64,000 nt of DNA, from assembly GCA_018136815.1 (NCBI GenBank), contig CM030940.1:2587915-2651914 (forward strand). Reading direction: 5' to 3'. The notes beneath the pieces are model-generated. The model had not been told where the DNA came from. It was given only the letters and a program-made list of their open reading frames with translations, and made no database searches. Positions 20,501-29,419 of the stretch are shown piece after piece. The DNA is from Isochrysis galbana (Eukaryota; Haptophyta; Isochrysidales; Isochrysidaceae). The stretch's first letter is position 1. Every line of letters begins with the position of its first letter. The translations under genes were made by a program, and so were the position numbers.

Positions 20501-22778
20501 CGGGATGCCCCAGGGATGTCCACTTTCGCCGCTCACATTCCTCCTCACCACGGAGGCGCTCACCCGAGCAATAAACGGGGACCCCGACATACAGGGAGTA
20601 GACCTCAGCGGATACAACCTGAAGATAAGCCAATTCGCAGATGACACGGCACTCATCGCGAGAGACTACACGAGCCTAAAACGAGCACTAGAGTGGGTAA
20701 GAGCACATGAAAGAGCCACGGGGGGCAAAACAAACGAGGCTAAATTCCAAGGCATACGGATGGGTTCACAAATGCGCCAAAAGCCGCCATGGGATATGCG
20801 CAAATACAACTGGATAGCTAACGATCAATACTTAACAATACTAGGCGTCCCCTTAGGAGCCCCAGAGGCCCTAAAGCCCTTTTGGAAAAAACTCGCGGAC
20901 AAAATAGACGCCAAGGTGGCACGACTGTCACCTGTAGCGCGCCATATGTCCATCTTCGGCAGAACTAACATAGCCAACTTCATAGTCTACGGCACGCCGC
21001 GTTACTGGGTGCAAACCTTGGCGGCTCCCAAATGGTTCCACAACAGAGTACAGAGGGCAGCGGACAAAATCCTATGGGAAAGCCCCTACACCGGCAGAAT
21101 AAACAAATGGGTAAAATACCCACAATACCCCATACACGAAGCGGACAACGCGACACGCACGATGGGGACCGGCCTCCTCCATTGGACGGCGCACGTGAAA
21201 GCTCTCCAAGCGAAATGGATACTGAACTATCTCAACGCGAGGAGGGCCGTATGGAAACACGCGTTAGACGCGTGGTTCTGCCGTACAGGACTAGGCCGAG
21301 GGGCTGTCCTCTCTACGATCCCCCCAAAGACGCTCACGCGGAGCATCAGAGGCAACCCGGCGCTGCCGGCATTCTGGAAAGACGCCCTAGCACACTTCAG
21401 AGCCCTAAGGATAAACCGCTCGCTTCTTTCCAGGGAAGGAGCGCTTTCGCAGCCACTGTGGCGCAACAGACACGAACCCCCGCCGATCACCCGCGCCGCG
21501 TGGATCAGCCTGTGGGAATCCCTAAACACGCACGTCGCGCACAACGTATACAAGGATGACAAATTCACAGTGCCTTACACTCAAGAGGATTGTGCACAAT
21601 ACGTGGAACACCTCCCCGAGACCTTCTTCCACGAGGGATCCAAAATAAACAAAAAAGAATTCTTAAACTCGTGGGAGTGCGTGGTAAGTCACGCCGCGAG
21701 ACTCCTGGAAACGGCGCAAGCAGCCCCGCCCCCGGCCTCAGCCGCCTCCAATTCGAGACAGAAACATCCAGACGACGCAACCCCGCCGGAAGAAGAAGCG
21801 AGGGAGACCAAGGTGTCCGAAGATGACACTTACATCACTAAAATGAATAATATATGGTTGTTCACGGATACTAACTATCTGGGAGAAGTCACAAACACCA
21901 CCGAGGTGGCAAAACCGGGGGAAGAGACGCTATACCACACGCCTGCCAGATGGGAAGGCGGGCTAAAGGGCCCGAGGCACTTAGAATTCCCGCTAGCGGA
22001 TGAATATACACTCAACGACAAAATACAACTGGACCAAATCACCGTGTCTGACATAACGCGAGAACACCGCACTAGCGACCCCAACGCCAAGCCTCAGCCG
22101 GCCCGCGAGACGTGGGCTCGTAAACTCGGGATGACCCGAGACGAATGGACACACGTGGCAAAACTCTACACTCACCCGCTGCTTAAACACACGGACAAAC
22201 ATCCTCACTTTAAACACATCACCCATAGGAGGTTAGGCACGCGCAACCGGTTCGACACGGCGACCACCACGAGATGCAGACTGTGCAGGAAACACCGCGA
22301 AAACTCGACTCACCTCGCCAGATGCCCAGCCACGCAGCAAATCTTCCAAACCATCGAAACTGTGACGGGCTACACGCCCGAGGAAAGAAGATCAACGGTC
22401 CAGAAAATCAAAGACAGGCTGTTCGCATACCCGAGCACAACGACGCCCGATAGCCTCAAAGCTCTTTACCTCATAGCGTGGAGATACATAATAGGCGACT
22501 TCTACAGAGTAGAATTCGACAACTACACCTTTCACCAAATACCGGTAATCGAGAGGACTCTCAGCAGATTCACGATCCTCGCCAGAGGCCTCGTGCCCCC
22601 AGACAGACCCTCGACCGCACGCACAAACCAGGCCTCCCAAGGGAGGAAACCTAAACTCAAGTCCCCGCGTGAACTATGCGCCCCCGTTTTTACAATCAAC
22701 GACAAAGGCACATTATCGCTGGGCACAAACCTATCCGCGGTAGCGCAAGCGCTCCACATAGCGGAAAGACTCGCATAA
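17587..22778 (+). CDS. LINE polyprotein: CCCH fingers, APE endonuclease, reverse transcriptase, CCHC finger
   Basis: Open from the gap edge to TAA at 22778, more than 1700 codons without a stop; the true start lies in or before the gap. Order of domains: two CCCH-like fingers (18184-18400; C-x7-C-x8-C-x3-H then a second cluster), an APE-type endonuclease (about 18483-19240; YNING, LLQE, GGDFN, RIDRIY and SDHLP all present), a reverse transcriptase (about 19925-20700; GKSAGPDGIPAEVYK, GFVPRR, MPQGCPLSPL and the catalytic FADD), a long helical connector, and a C-terminal CCHC finger (22270-22330). The protein nicks target DNA and copies its own RNA from the nick. There is no RNase H domain, so it is L1/Tx1-like in architecture. 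Being intact, this copy could be the source for the truncated relatives in the window. Confidence 0.93.
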
Positions 22779-23101
22779 CAACGCACAAACCCAACCCGCG
22801 GCCCTCCTGCATACCAGACCCTCGTCCTCGGCCACACCGTGAACCAACCGTCTAACTCACCGACACACGATATAATACAATAACAACCGATAGCCCGATG
22901 GCACAGGAGGAAGAGGAGGACAACCTATCGGGGATCGGAACACGCCGTCTGCTGCAGGAAACCCCACACACCCAGCCCCTAGGTAGCGCACGAGGGACGG
23001 GCCGCAAGGCAGGTGGAGGGGGGGGAAAGGAGCGGACGTGGCTGCACAGTAAGAGTGCGAGGTCGCGCGCGCGGCGAGAATATTAAGAAGTTTTTTTTTT
23101 T
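22779..23101 (+). mobile_element. 3' UTR and oligo(T) end of the LINE
   Basis: After the stop codon the UTR contains CCCTAGGTAGCGCACGAGGG, a GCC-GCAA-GGC mini-hairpin with a GNRA-type loop, a purine tract, and the terminal GGCGAGAATATTAAGAAG followed by eleven T (23091-23101). The same blocks occur in copies at 33634, 37845, 38890 and 44870. Host sequence seems to begin at 23102. Confidence 0.85.
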
Positions 23102-23240
23102 CCTCCGTCTTCGCCTCCGCCACTGACGCCGCCATCGCCACCGCCGTCTCCTCCTCCTCCGTCTCCGCCGCCGCCTTCGCCCCCTCCTCCGTCTCCGCCG
23201 CCGCCTTCGCCCCCTCCACCGTCTCCGCCACCTCCTAGGT
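23102..23240 (+). repeat. CCG/CCT minisatellite
   Basis: Imperfect units of CCGTCTCCGCCGCCGCCTTC with CGCCCCCTCCT are repeated about three times, starting immediately after the LINE T run. It gives Arg/Glu-rich spurious frames on the minus strand. Confidence 0.75.
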
Positions 23241-23350
23241 AGTCGGTGACCGTGTGGCATCCCGGGAAAGGAACTTTACCCGAAGTTACGTGATTCCCTT
23301 GCTTGTCGGCTCCATCCTTTTCGGTCTGCAGCGTGCGATCCGCTGGCCCG

Positions 23351-24049
23351 ATGATGCTGGCTCTTGCCTGCGTGGGCTTCAGTGCGCTCGTCGCACCCGC
23401 CGTTCGTCCACAGCTGGTGCACCAGCCGCTCCGAAAAGCCGGCCGTCATGCGAACGTGTTGGCGCGACAGTGCATCTTTGCTGCAGAGTCATCCGTCTGC
23501 TCTCGGGCAGTTCCAGTGGGTGACGATCCTTCAGTACTCGAGGCGTGGTTCCGCTCAGAGGAGGCAGCTGCTGTGCTCTTCTCCATCGCCGATCGCTATG
23601 TGAAGCGGGATGACGGGTTGTTCGAAGTTGTGTCTAAGGTTCCCTTCCCAGGAATGGTCGCTGAGAGTATCAATGTCATCCAGATGCAGTACGAAAAGAG
23701 GGGCAATGTGCCAAGCTTGAATTCGCGAACTCTTGATACAAGGACGGAATGCTCGAGTGGCCCGGCGTGGGTGCGCAGACTGTTGATTGAACTCATCGAT
23801 TCCAGCAAGTCAACATCGGTCAGTAGCATGTACGTAGAATTAGTTGATGGTAGGGCGACATTTGTGTCGGATGTACAGCTGAAGATCGAGATGACTCTAC
23901 CAAAATGGCTGCTGCTGCCAACGGCTGCAATGGAGAAGTCGGGCAGTGAGTCTTTGCAGAAGGCGATTGATCAGCAGCTTGCACCTCTAGTGGATAAGTT
24001 CTGCGATGGATTTGTTCAATTGGCGGCGGCTAAGGTACGGGTGGAGTAG
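23351..24049 (+). CDS. DUF1997-like protein, probably plastid-targeted
   Basis: 232 residues from the ATG at 23351; an upstream ATG at 23303 adds 16 residues. The N-terminus begins MMLALACVGFSALVAP, a signal-peptide-like helix, and continues with a basic, acid-free stretch (VRPQLVHQPLRKAGRHANVLAR), the bipartite pattern used for import into secondary plastids. The body has the features I associate with DUF1997: a mid beta-rich region, then TLPKWLLLP and an amphipathic end (LQKAIDQQLAPLVDKFCDGF). The family is found in cyanobacteria and plastid eukaryotes and has no firm biochemical function. Family assignment is by motif memory and moderately secure; the targeting is inference. No intron is needed. 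Confidence 0.65.
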   Translation: MMLALACVGFSALVAPAVRPQLVHQPLRKAGRHANVLARQCIFAAESSVCSRAVPVGDDPSVLEAWFRSEEAAAVLFSIADRYVKRDDGLFEVVSKVPFPGMVAESINVIQMQYEKRGNVPSLNSRTLDTRTECSSGPAWVRRLLIELIDSSKSTSVSSMYVELVDGRATFVSDVQLKIEMTLPKWLLLPTAAMEKSGSESLQKAIDQQLAPLVDKFCDGFVQLAAAKVRVE

Positions 24050-24466
24050 ACTCCAATGGGGACAGATGCATTTAGCCTGGTTTGACACTCTCTCCCAATT
24101 TGGCACTTCCCTGGCATTGGTGAGTAGTGACGCCATGACACAATGGCTTGCCGCAGACATGAATGCGAGGGACGCGAGTGGCCCGGCATTGGTCACTATG
24201 ACCGCATTCGTCATCTGTCGCATCAGGTAGCGGTAATTTTGTCATGATTTGTATGTGCATGCGAGTTAGGCGATGGAAAATTTCCCATACGCGAATTAAT
24301 TCACGGATTGCCAAATACTTTTGCCAAAGACCAGAGCCGCAAGGCTAGCATAAATCTCACTCGCGCCAAAGATCAAAGCCTCACTCGGGCCGCCATGCAG
24401 GTGCGCCTCGACAGGCAGCCGCCGCCATTCAACAGGCACGTGTCGTGGCGGGCCGCAAGGTCTACT
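24050..24466. other. Intergenic, nothing recognised
   Basis: This is the 3' flank of the DUF1997 gene. No further exon, RNA or repeat boundary was identified. Confidence 0.5.
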
Positions 24467-24838
24467 ACTGGGCCGGTCACTCACGCTTTTTAACCACTAT
24501 TTTCCACCTGGGTGTCCAAGGATTCCTCAGGAACCCCCCTTACCTGCCCCCCCCCCCCCCCCCCCGCGCGAACCCCCTCTACCCACGAAAATCCATGGCG
24601 TCATGGCGTCGGTGAGTAGTGACTCCCCCGCCTTGTCCGGCCGTTGAAGCGTCTATTTTGGGAGAATGGGAGGATCGCGCGCGTGAGAGAATCAAAGCAG
24701 TGAATGTCGGGCGAATCCCCATAACAAACGCGGAGGTTCCGCGTCGGCCGATCGCCGGCTGTCGGCCTCGCAATGGCTGCCAGCTGGTGAGGAGCCCAAG
24801 CTCAAGCGCCTCGCGAGGGATGTGGGAGGTTCCTGGTG
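24467..24838 (+). repeat. Dispersed repeat A, copy 1
   Basis: Shares nearly all its length with the reverse complement of 45517-45897. Both start GGCCGGTCACTCACGC and end GGGATGTGGGAGGT, and both contain a poly-C (or poly-G) run and an ATGGCGTCGGTGAGT block. There is no convincing terminal inverted repeat and no coding potential. The class is unknown; the high similarity suggests recent spread. Confidence 0.8.
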
Positions 24839-24969
24839 GGTCGCACGCTCGATCTCGAGCGAGATGTAGTGCGCCCTTTACCCCCATCTCTTAAGACTTC
24901 TCTACACTCCATGCCCTAGCCCCGCTGAGACTTGCCACGATAAAGCGCGCGCTTGATTCCCCACAAACC
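24839..24969. other. Intergenic, nothing recognised
   Basis: A short spacer between two dispersed repeats. No feature seen. Confidence 0.5.
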
Positions 24970-25268
24970 CACAAAGTCCCGCGCCTATTTACAGGATAAG
25001 TCGGGACTGAGGCCGCCGCCAGCCCAGTAGGCGCAAGAGGAAGGGGGGGGAACGGATCCCCGGGGGGTGGGGGGGGCACCGGGTCATATCTAAATTTAAG
25101 CCTTTCGCCCCAATACCCCTAGTAGTGCCACGGGGGGAGCCGCCTGTTATTGGCAGTTGGCGGGGGAAGAAGGACCCGGGGAGTGGGGGTGTAGAAAGTA
25201 TGCTACGTGTAGGCAGTGGTTCCATGCGCCCCGAGTGCGGTATGAATATTACTACTATGAAGTTTTTT
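24970..25268 (+). repeat. LINE-group 3' end, family 3, copy 1
   Basis: Homologous to the reverse complement of 57720-57990. Shared blocks include CAGGATAAGTCGGGAC, GAGGCCGCCGCCAGCCC, CCTAGTAGTG followed by CACGGGGGGAG, and GGGGAGTGGGGGTGTAGAAAG. It finishes GCGGTATGAATATTACTACTATGAAG plus six T (25263-25268), the same AATATTA plus oligo(T) ending as the main LINE. Only the 3' part is present. Confidence 0.7.
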
Positions 25269-25584
25269 CCTGCTGACGATCTGACGATGCGGTCGCGATC
25301 CGACTACTTGCTCGCAGTCTCGAAGTGATTGCAACTCATCATACCTACACCTGTCCCAGGTCATTATATATAGTCAATGGTGGGATATTAGATATTAACT
25401 TAACCCGCGAGGCGAGTTTTCGGCCGACCCCCCCCCCCGCCTCCTGCTCCCTCCCCCCGTCTCGTGCTCGCCCCTCCCCTGCTCTTCGCTCTTCTCCGCT
25501 TAGAGCACCGAGGCTTCATTTATATTTTTACTATTTGAATACCCAGTGTATTGAACTAGTATTTCATAGTTAACCCGTAGATAT
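25269..25584. other. Intergenic, nothing recognised
   Basis: C-rich patches and an AT-rich stretch (25500-25600). No gene found. Confidence 0.45.
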
Positions 25585-25760
25585 TAATTAAAGTTTAAAT
25601 TGGATAAAATATAAATTCGCATGTTCCTCTTTCGACGGAACGCGACCTTAGAGCACGTGCGGTAGGTCGCCGCCTCATGGCGAGTGAGCGCGAAGGGCGC
25701 GGGCAGGGAACCATAGTAGCACCCCATGACTGCGAGCGCGGCAAGAATATTAAGAATACG
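25585..25760 (+). repeat. Possible LINE-group 3' end, divergent
   Basis: Contains GAGCACGTGCGGTAGGTCGC with CGCCTCATGGCG, comparable to the GTGCACGGGGGGAGTCGCCTG block of family 3, and ends GCGCGGCAAGAATATTAAGAA. It lacks a long T run. A weak, older relative. Confidence 0.4.
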
Positions 25761-26304
25761 GTCTCCTCATTGCGACCGCAACCAGAATGGAGAGAAACTG
25801 GGGAAGAGGCGACACGAAGATGGGGGCAAGAATACAGTGGCACGCAGGCATGCATTATGCATTATCTAGCTCCGCAATCGCATCTTGGATTGTCATTCAG
25901 GTCCCATAATGAGGTCCTTGACTCTAGTGCCAGTTTCTACTAGCTGAAGCAGTAAGGCGAAACGCTACATTCTGGAATGCACAGCGAGCCGATCCTGGAG
26001 GCGTGCCTCAACTGTCGCAATAGTCGTGATGAACCTCAGCATTTGCCTTTGCTTGTGGTGACAGTGAGTTTTTGTGCGCAGCTCCGAGCAAGAGTGTACT
26101 AGTGGACGACCTGTTTGCCGTTTGCCCTACCTTGGGGTGAGGTGTCAGTGATCTAAGGTGTCGGCCTCACCACGCCAACAGCACCACGAGGCTGGTCGAA
26201 CGAAAGGATGCACCAACAACAAGTACCTAACCCACCTTGAGCGCAGCCATATTCGTACAATTGCATCAGATCCAACGGTTCGGAGGCTGTTACAGATTGC
26301 CCGA
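25761..26304. other. Intergenic, nothing recognised
   Basis: No gene recognised. It forms the 3' flank of the bL35 gene on the minus strand. Confidence 0.45.
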
Positions 26305-26796
26305 TCAGGTGCCGTAGGGCAGCAATCGGCGCAACTTTCGTACCAAACCCTTGAGCTTGACTACTCTCGGCTTCCGCTTCTGCAAGGTGGATCGGCGCCG
26401 CAGGCCAACTTGCAGATGCGACTTCCCTGCAGCTTTGTGCGTCCATGACCCATCTCCACGTAGCTTGAATCGCCTCTTCGCGCCCTTATGAGACTTGAGC
26501 TTCTTGGGGGCGGCTCTTCTCTGCTTATTTTTCCCGTTGGGGATGGGGTACGACTTTGGATGACGTCTGCTGGGGTTGGTAATGGTCCGGCGGGGAGATG
26601 CGTGGGCCTGCAATAGGAGGAGAGCTGCGCATGGCTGCGGGAGCTGGAGGGCGGCGGGTGAAGACAGAGCAGTTTGGCTCAAGGAAGATTTGGCGAGGAG
26701 ATAGAGCGGCCGGCCTATGCGACCCACCACCGCGCCGACGCCGAGCGGGCGGCGGGGAACCGCTGCTCGAGTGAGGCGCAGCGCTGCGTGCCACAT
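26305..26796 (-). CDS. Ribosomal protein bL35, organellar (probably mitochondrial)
   Basis: 163 residues, ATG at 26796-26794. The C-terminal 65 residues are a typical bacterial-type L35: KLKSHKGAKRRFKLRGDG, then a GKSHLQ segment and KRKPRVVKLKG. The N-terminal ~90 residues are Arg/Ala/Leu-rich without acidic residues and include SPRRTITNPSRR, suggesting an organellar presequence. A mitochondrial location is favoured because there is no signal peptide in front. The protein binds 23S-type rRNA in the large subunit. No intron is needed. No regulatory feature is seen. Confidence 0.88.
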   Translation of the reverse strand: MWHAALRLTRAAVPRRPLGVGAVVGRIGRPLYLLAKSSLSQTALSSPAALQLPQPCAALLLLQAHASPRRTITNPSRRHPKSYPIPNGKNKQRRAAPKKLKSHKGAKRRFKLRGDGSWTHKAAGKSHLQVGLRRRSTLQKRKPRVVKLKGLVRKLRRLLPYGT

Positions 26797-27365
26797 AGAT
26801 CGGTCGAGCGAGCGAGTGCCGCCGACTCACTCCCCCCGCGGCGTGTAAATAGATACTCTCATTACATACAATGCTCCTACTCTTACCTACTTTACTCCAC
26901 TCTAGGGGCTCTAATAAGTCTTGTACTCTAGAGGCTTGAGCTTCGCAGAGCGCCCCGCTTCGCAGAGTGCCCCCCCCCCTTCCCATGGCTCCCAGAGCCC
27001 TCCCCAAGCCCCAGAGCAAGCCTAAGCCGGCCCCCGGGCACTATACCATCATACCATCCAGACCCGCGATCTCCGCGCCAGAAACCGCGCAGCCGCGCTC
27101 GAAGACGTCCGGAAAGCTGGAAGCTGCAGCGTACTGCCGAGCGAACAGCGTCGGTGCCAAAGCTGCAATTGCCACAGGGATCTTCCCTTTGGCAACGCGG
27201 CATACGGTCACAGGAGAGCTGCAGAAAGCGCAGGGGCAGGGGGACGAGCCACGAGCCAGTGACCAGTGAATAATTCGTTGAATAGAGTGTCCGTTTTTGA
27301 CGGGAACGCCGGTCACTTGTGCCTTGTGCCACGATGACGCGCGGAACGCTTTTCTGCCACAGCTT
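26797..27365. other. Intergenic, direct repeat of TTCGCAGAG
   Basis: Contains two adjacent CTTCGCAGAG units at 26941-26968; another TTCGCAGAGCG lies at 28166. They may mark the edge of the degraded transposon at 27366-27977, but no inverted pair was found. No gene recognised. Confidence 0.4.
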
Positions 27366-27977
27366 TCACAACATGAGCACACCTTGGCACCTTGGGCCTT
27401 TGGCATATTCAGCCCAATATTGCCACGAAATTCGAGCTTGCCGCCTTTGCAACAGTAAAGGCGCCAAAGGCAAATATGTGGATCCCCGCATATCCTCGGG
27501 AATCTCGGAAACACGTTGCGAGAGAGCCAGTTTCATAGTCTGACGGAACCCAACGAGGGAGTAGTCACAATTGGCTTGAGCAAATCGCTTGGCGGCACCC
27601 CAGTAGCGCTCGATCCAATTCAATTCGCAATGAAACTTGGGCCGCGAGTTGGCCACACACGCCCTGGACCCACGAGAGCGCCGTTGCCTCCCCCGGTCCG
27701 CTTGCCTGCGGGCTTCCACGCTTCCACTCCCACTCCACGAAACACCTCCACCACCTCCGGGCAAACCACCACGTCTTCCTCCATTTCGCAATCGAGCTCG
27801 TCGTCCTCGTTCTCTGTATCTGTATCGTCAGCCGGAGCACCGTCATCACTCCCGGCGCAAGCCTCCTGCCGGGCCTCGGCTGCTGGCTCTGCTGCCTCAT
27901 CTGCCACCTTCTGCCTCCTCGCCTCGTTCAGCGCGCGCATAAAGGCGGCGCGGCCATTCTTCGACTTCTTCGGCATC
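27366..27977 (-). pseudogene. Tc1-like DDE transposase, deleted and frameshifted
   Basis: The C-terminal frame (ending 27366) has PKFHCELNWIERYWGAAKRF followed by NCDYSLVGFRQT, the typical end of a DDE_3/Tc1-like transposase with the catalytic glutamate in the ELNWIE segment, and ends in a WQYWAEYAKG tail. An N-terminal frame begins at an ATG near 27977 (MPKKSKNGR), is acidic, and runs into the same DNA in a different frame. The central catalytic aspartates are missing. So this is an internally deleted, out-of-frame relic. The 16-bp palindrome array lies about 400 bp upstream of its start. Confidence 0.7.
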
Positions 27978-28374
27978 TGTGCAGAGCGGAGAGGGTTGCG
28001 TGAGAGAGCGAGTGCGCTTTGTGATTTTGTGATCGAGTGGTAGGGATAGGGCAGCCAAGGTGGGGAAGATGGTGGGTGATGGGACTGGGGGAAGTGCTGG
28101 TCTCGATGATGCGCCCATTTCCAGCGCAAACGACTGTGCGAAAATCGCTCCAGAAAATCGCGCGTTTCGCAGAGCGGGCGCGCGAGACGCTCGACAGGGA
28201 AGGGCGCGGCAAGCAGATACCGCTTGATTGGGACTCGTAGCTCGTAGGGACTCGTAGACTCGAAAGGATGACTCGGAAGACTCGGGGCTTGGGGGTACTC
28301 AGGGGGCTGCAGGTCACCAACAGGCGATACCACGCGAACAACACGTCGCCAGACAACCTGAACAAGTTCACATC

Positions 28375-28710
28375 TCAACAAGTTGACCTCTCAACATGTT
28401 GACCTCTCAACATGTTGACCTCTCAACATGTTGACCTCTCAACAAGTTGACCTCTCAACATGTTGACCCCTCAACAAGTTGACCTCTCAACATGTTGACC
28501 TCTCAACAAGTTGACCTCTCAACATGTTGACCTCTCAACAAGTTGACCCCTCAACATGTTGACCTCTCAACAAGTTGACCTCTCAACAAGTTGACCTCTC
28601 AACATGTTGACCTCTCAACATGTTGACCTCTCAACATGTTGACCTCTCAACATGTTGACCTCTCAACAAGTTGACCCCTCAACAAGTTGACCCCTCAACA
28701 AGTTGACTTT
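28375..28710. repeat. Tandem array of 21 sixteen-bp palindromic units
   Basis: Units of TCAACAWGTTGACCYC without spacers, 21 by direct count. The T variants carry a perfect 12-bp palindrome (TCAACATGTTGA), the A variants do not. The order of variants from 28375 is A,T,T,T,A,T,A,T,A,T,A,T,A,A,T,T,T,T,A,A,A. Decayed units with wider spacing (AACAAGTT cores) continue to about 28798. It sits upstream of a broken Tc1-like transposase gene. It could be an iteron-like protein-binding array or a satellite. Confidence 0.95.
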
Positions 28711-28798
28711 AACCACTGAACAAGTTGGCTCCACTCACCGAACAAGTTGGTTCCCGCCTGAACAAGTCGTGAACAAGTTGGTTCCACCCTCAACAAGT

Positions 28799-29419
28799 TA
28801 ATTCCAGGTAAAAATAAAACTCAACTCCTTCGATTTTCGGGACGAAAATCGGCGAACCCGAATTTGAGCCCAGGGGGAATCCGAATCAACTCGCCTGGAG
28901 CGACCACGACGAACCTAGAAGACGGAGGAGAACGAGGAAGGCTCGTACTCAGGCCGAAACATTCTTGCCCAAAGAGCCTGGATACAACACTGTCCTCGTC
29001 GGCGCGCGCGAACTTCCGCCTTTCCGCCGGGTGCACCATACCCTCCCCGCCCCCACACCCCGCGGCCTTCCATCTAGTAGTGCCTCCCCTTCTCTAGACG
29101 CCGCCCTCGCTTCCCAAAGGCTCTATCACATTTCAGTTTTGGAACTGTTGTATTATGTCACATGCAGGCTGGCCACACTCTCAACCCCCCCCTAAACTTG
29201 GGGTGTAGCGGCGAGGAGAAGGTTAGTAGTTAGGGTTGGTTACACATTATTACGATGATCATCCGGGGGCACCAAGAAGAGGGCCTTGAGTGGGCTGGGA
29301 GGCCCGTGACTACTTTAAAAGGGAAGGGCAGTCTTCCATAGGAACAATCTCTTGACCCAGTCTCTCTCTCTCCTCGTCGCGCTCCCTTCCGTCGCCCTCT
29401 CTCTCTCCACCTCCACACA
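28799..29419. other. Intergenic, promoter side of glycosyltransferase gene
   Basis: No gene recognised up to 29350. Positions 29360-29412 are a CT-rich stretch directly before ATGGC at 29420, typical of a 5' leader in this genome. Confidence 0.5.

Noticed and set aside
22979-23260. Glu/Arg-rich minus-strand protein next to the LINE
   Set aside because: It is the translation of a CCG/CCT minisatellite.
28375-28710. Possible CRISPR array
   Set aside because: Units are 16 bp with no unique spacers, the locus is eukaryotic, and there are no cas genes; it is a tandem satellite.
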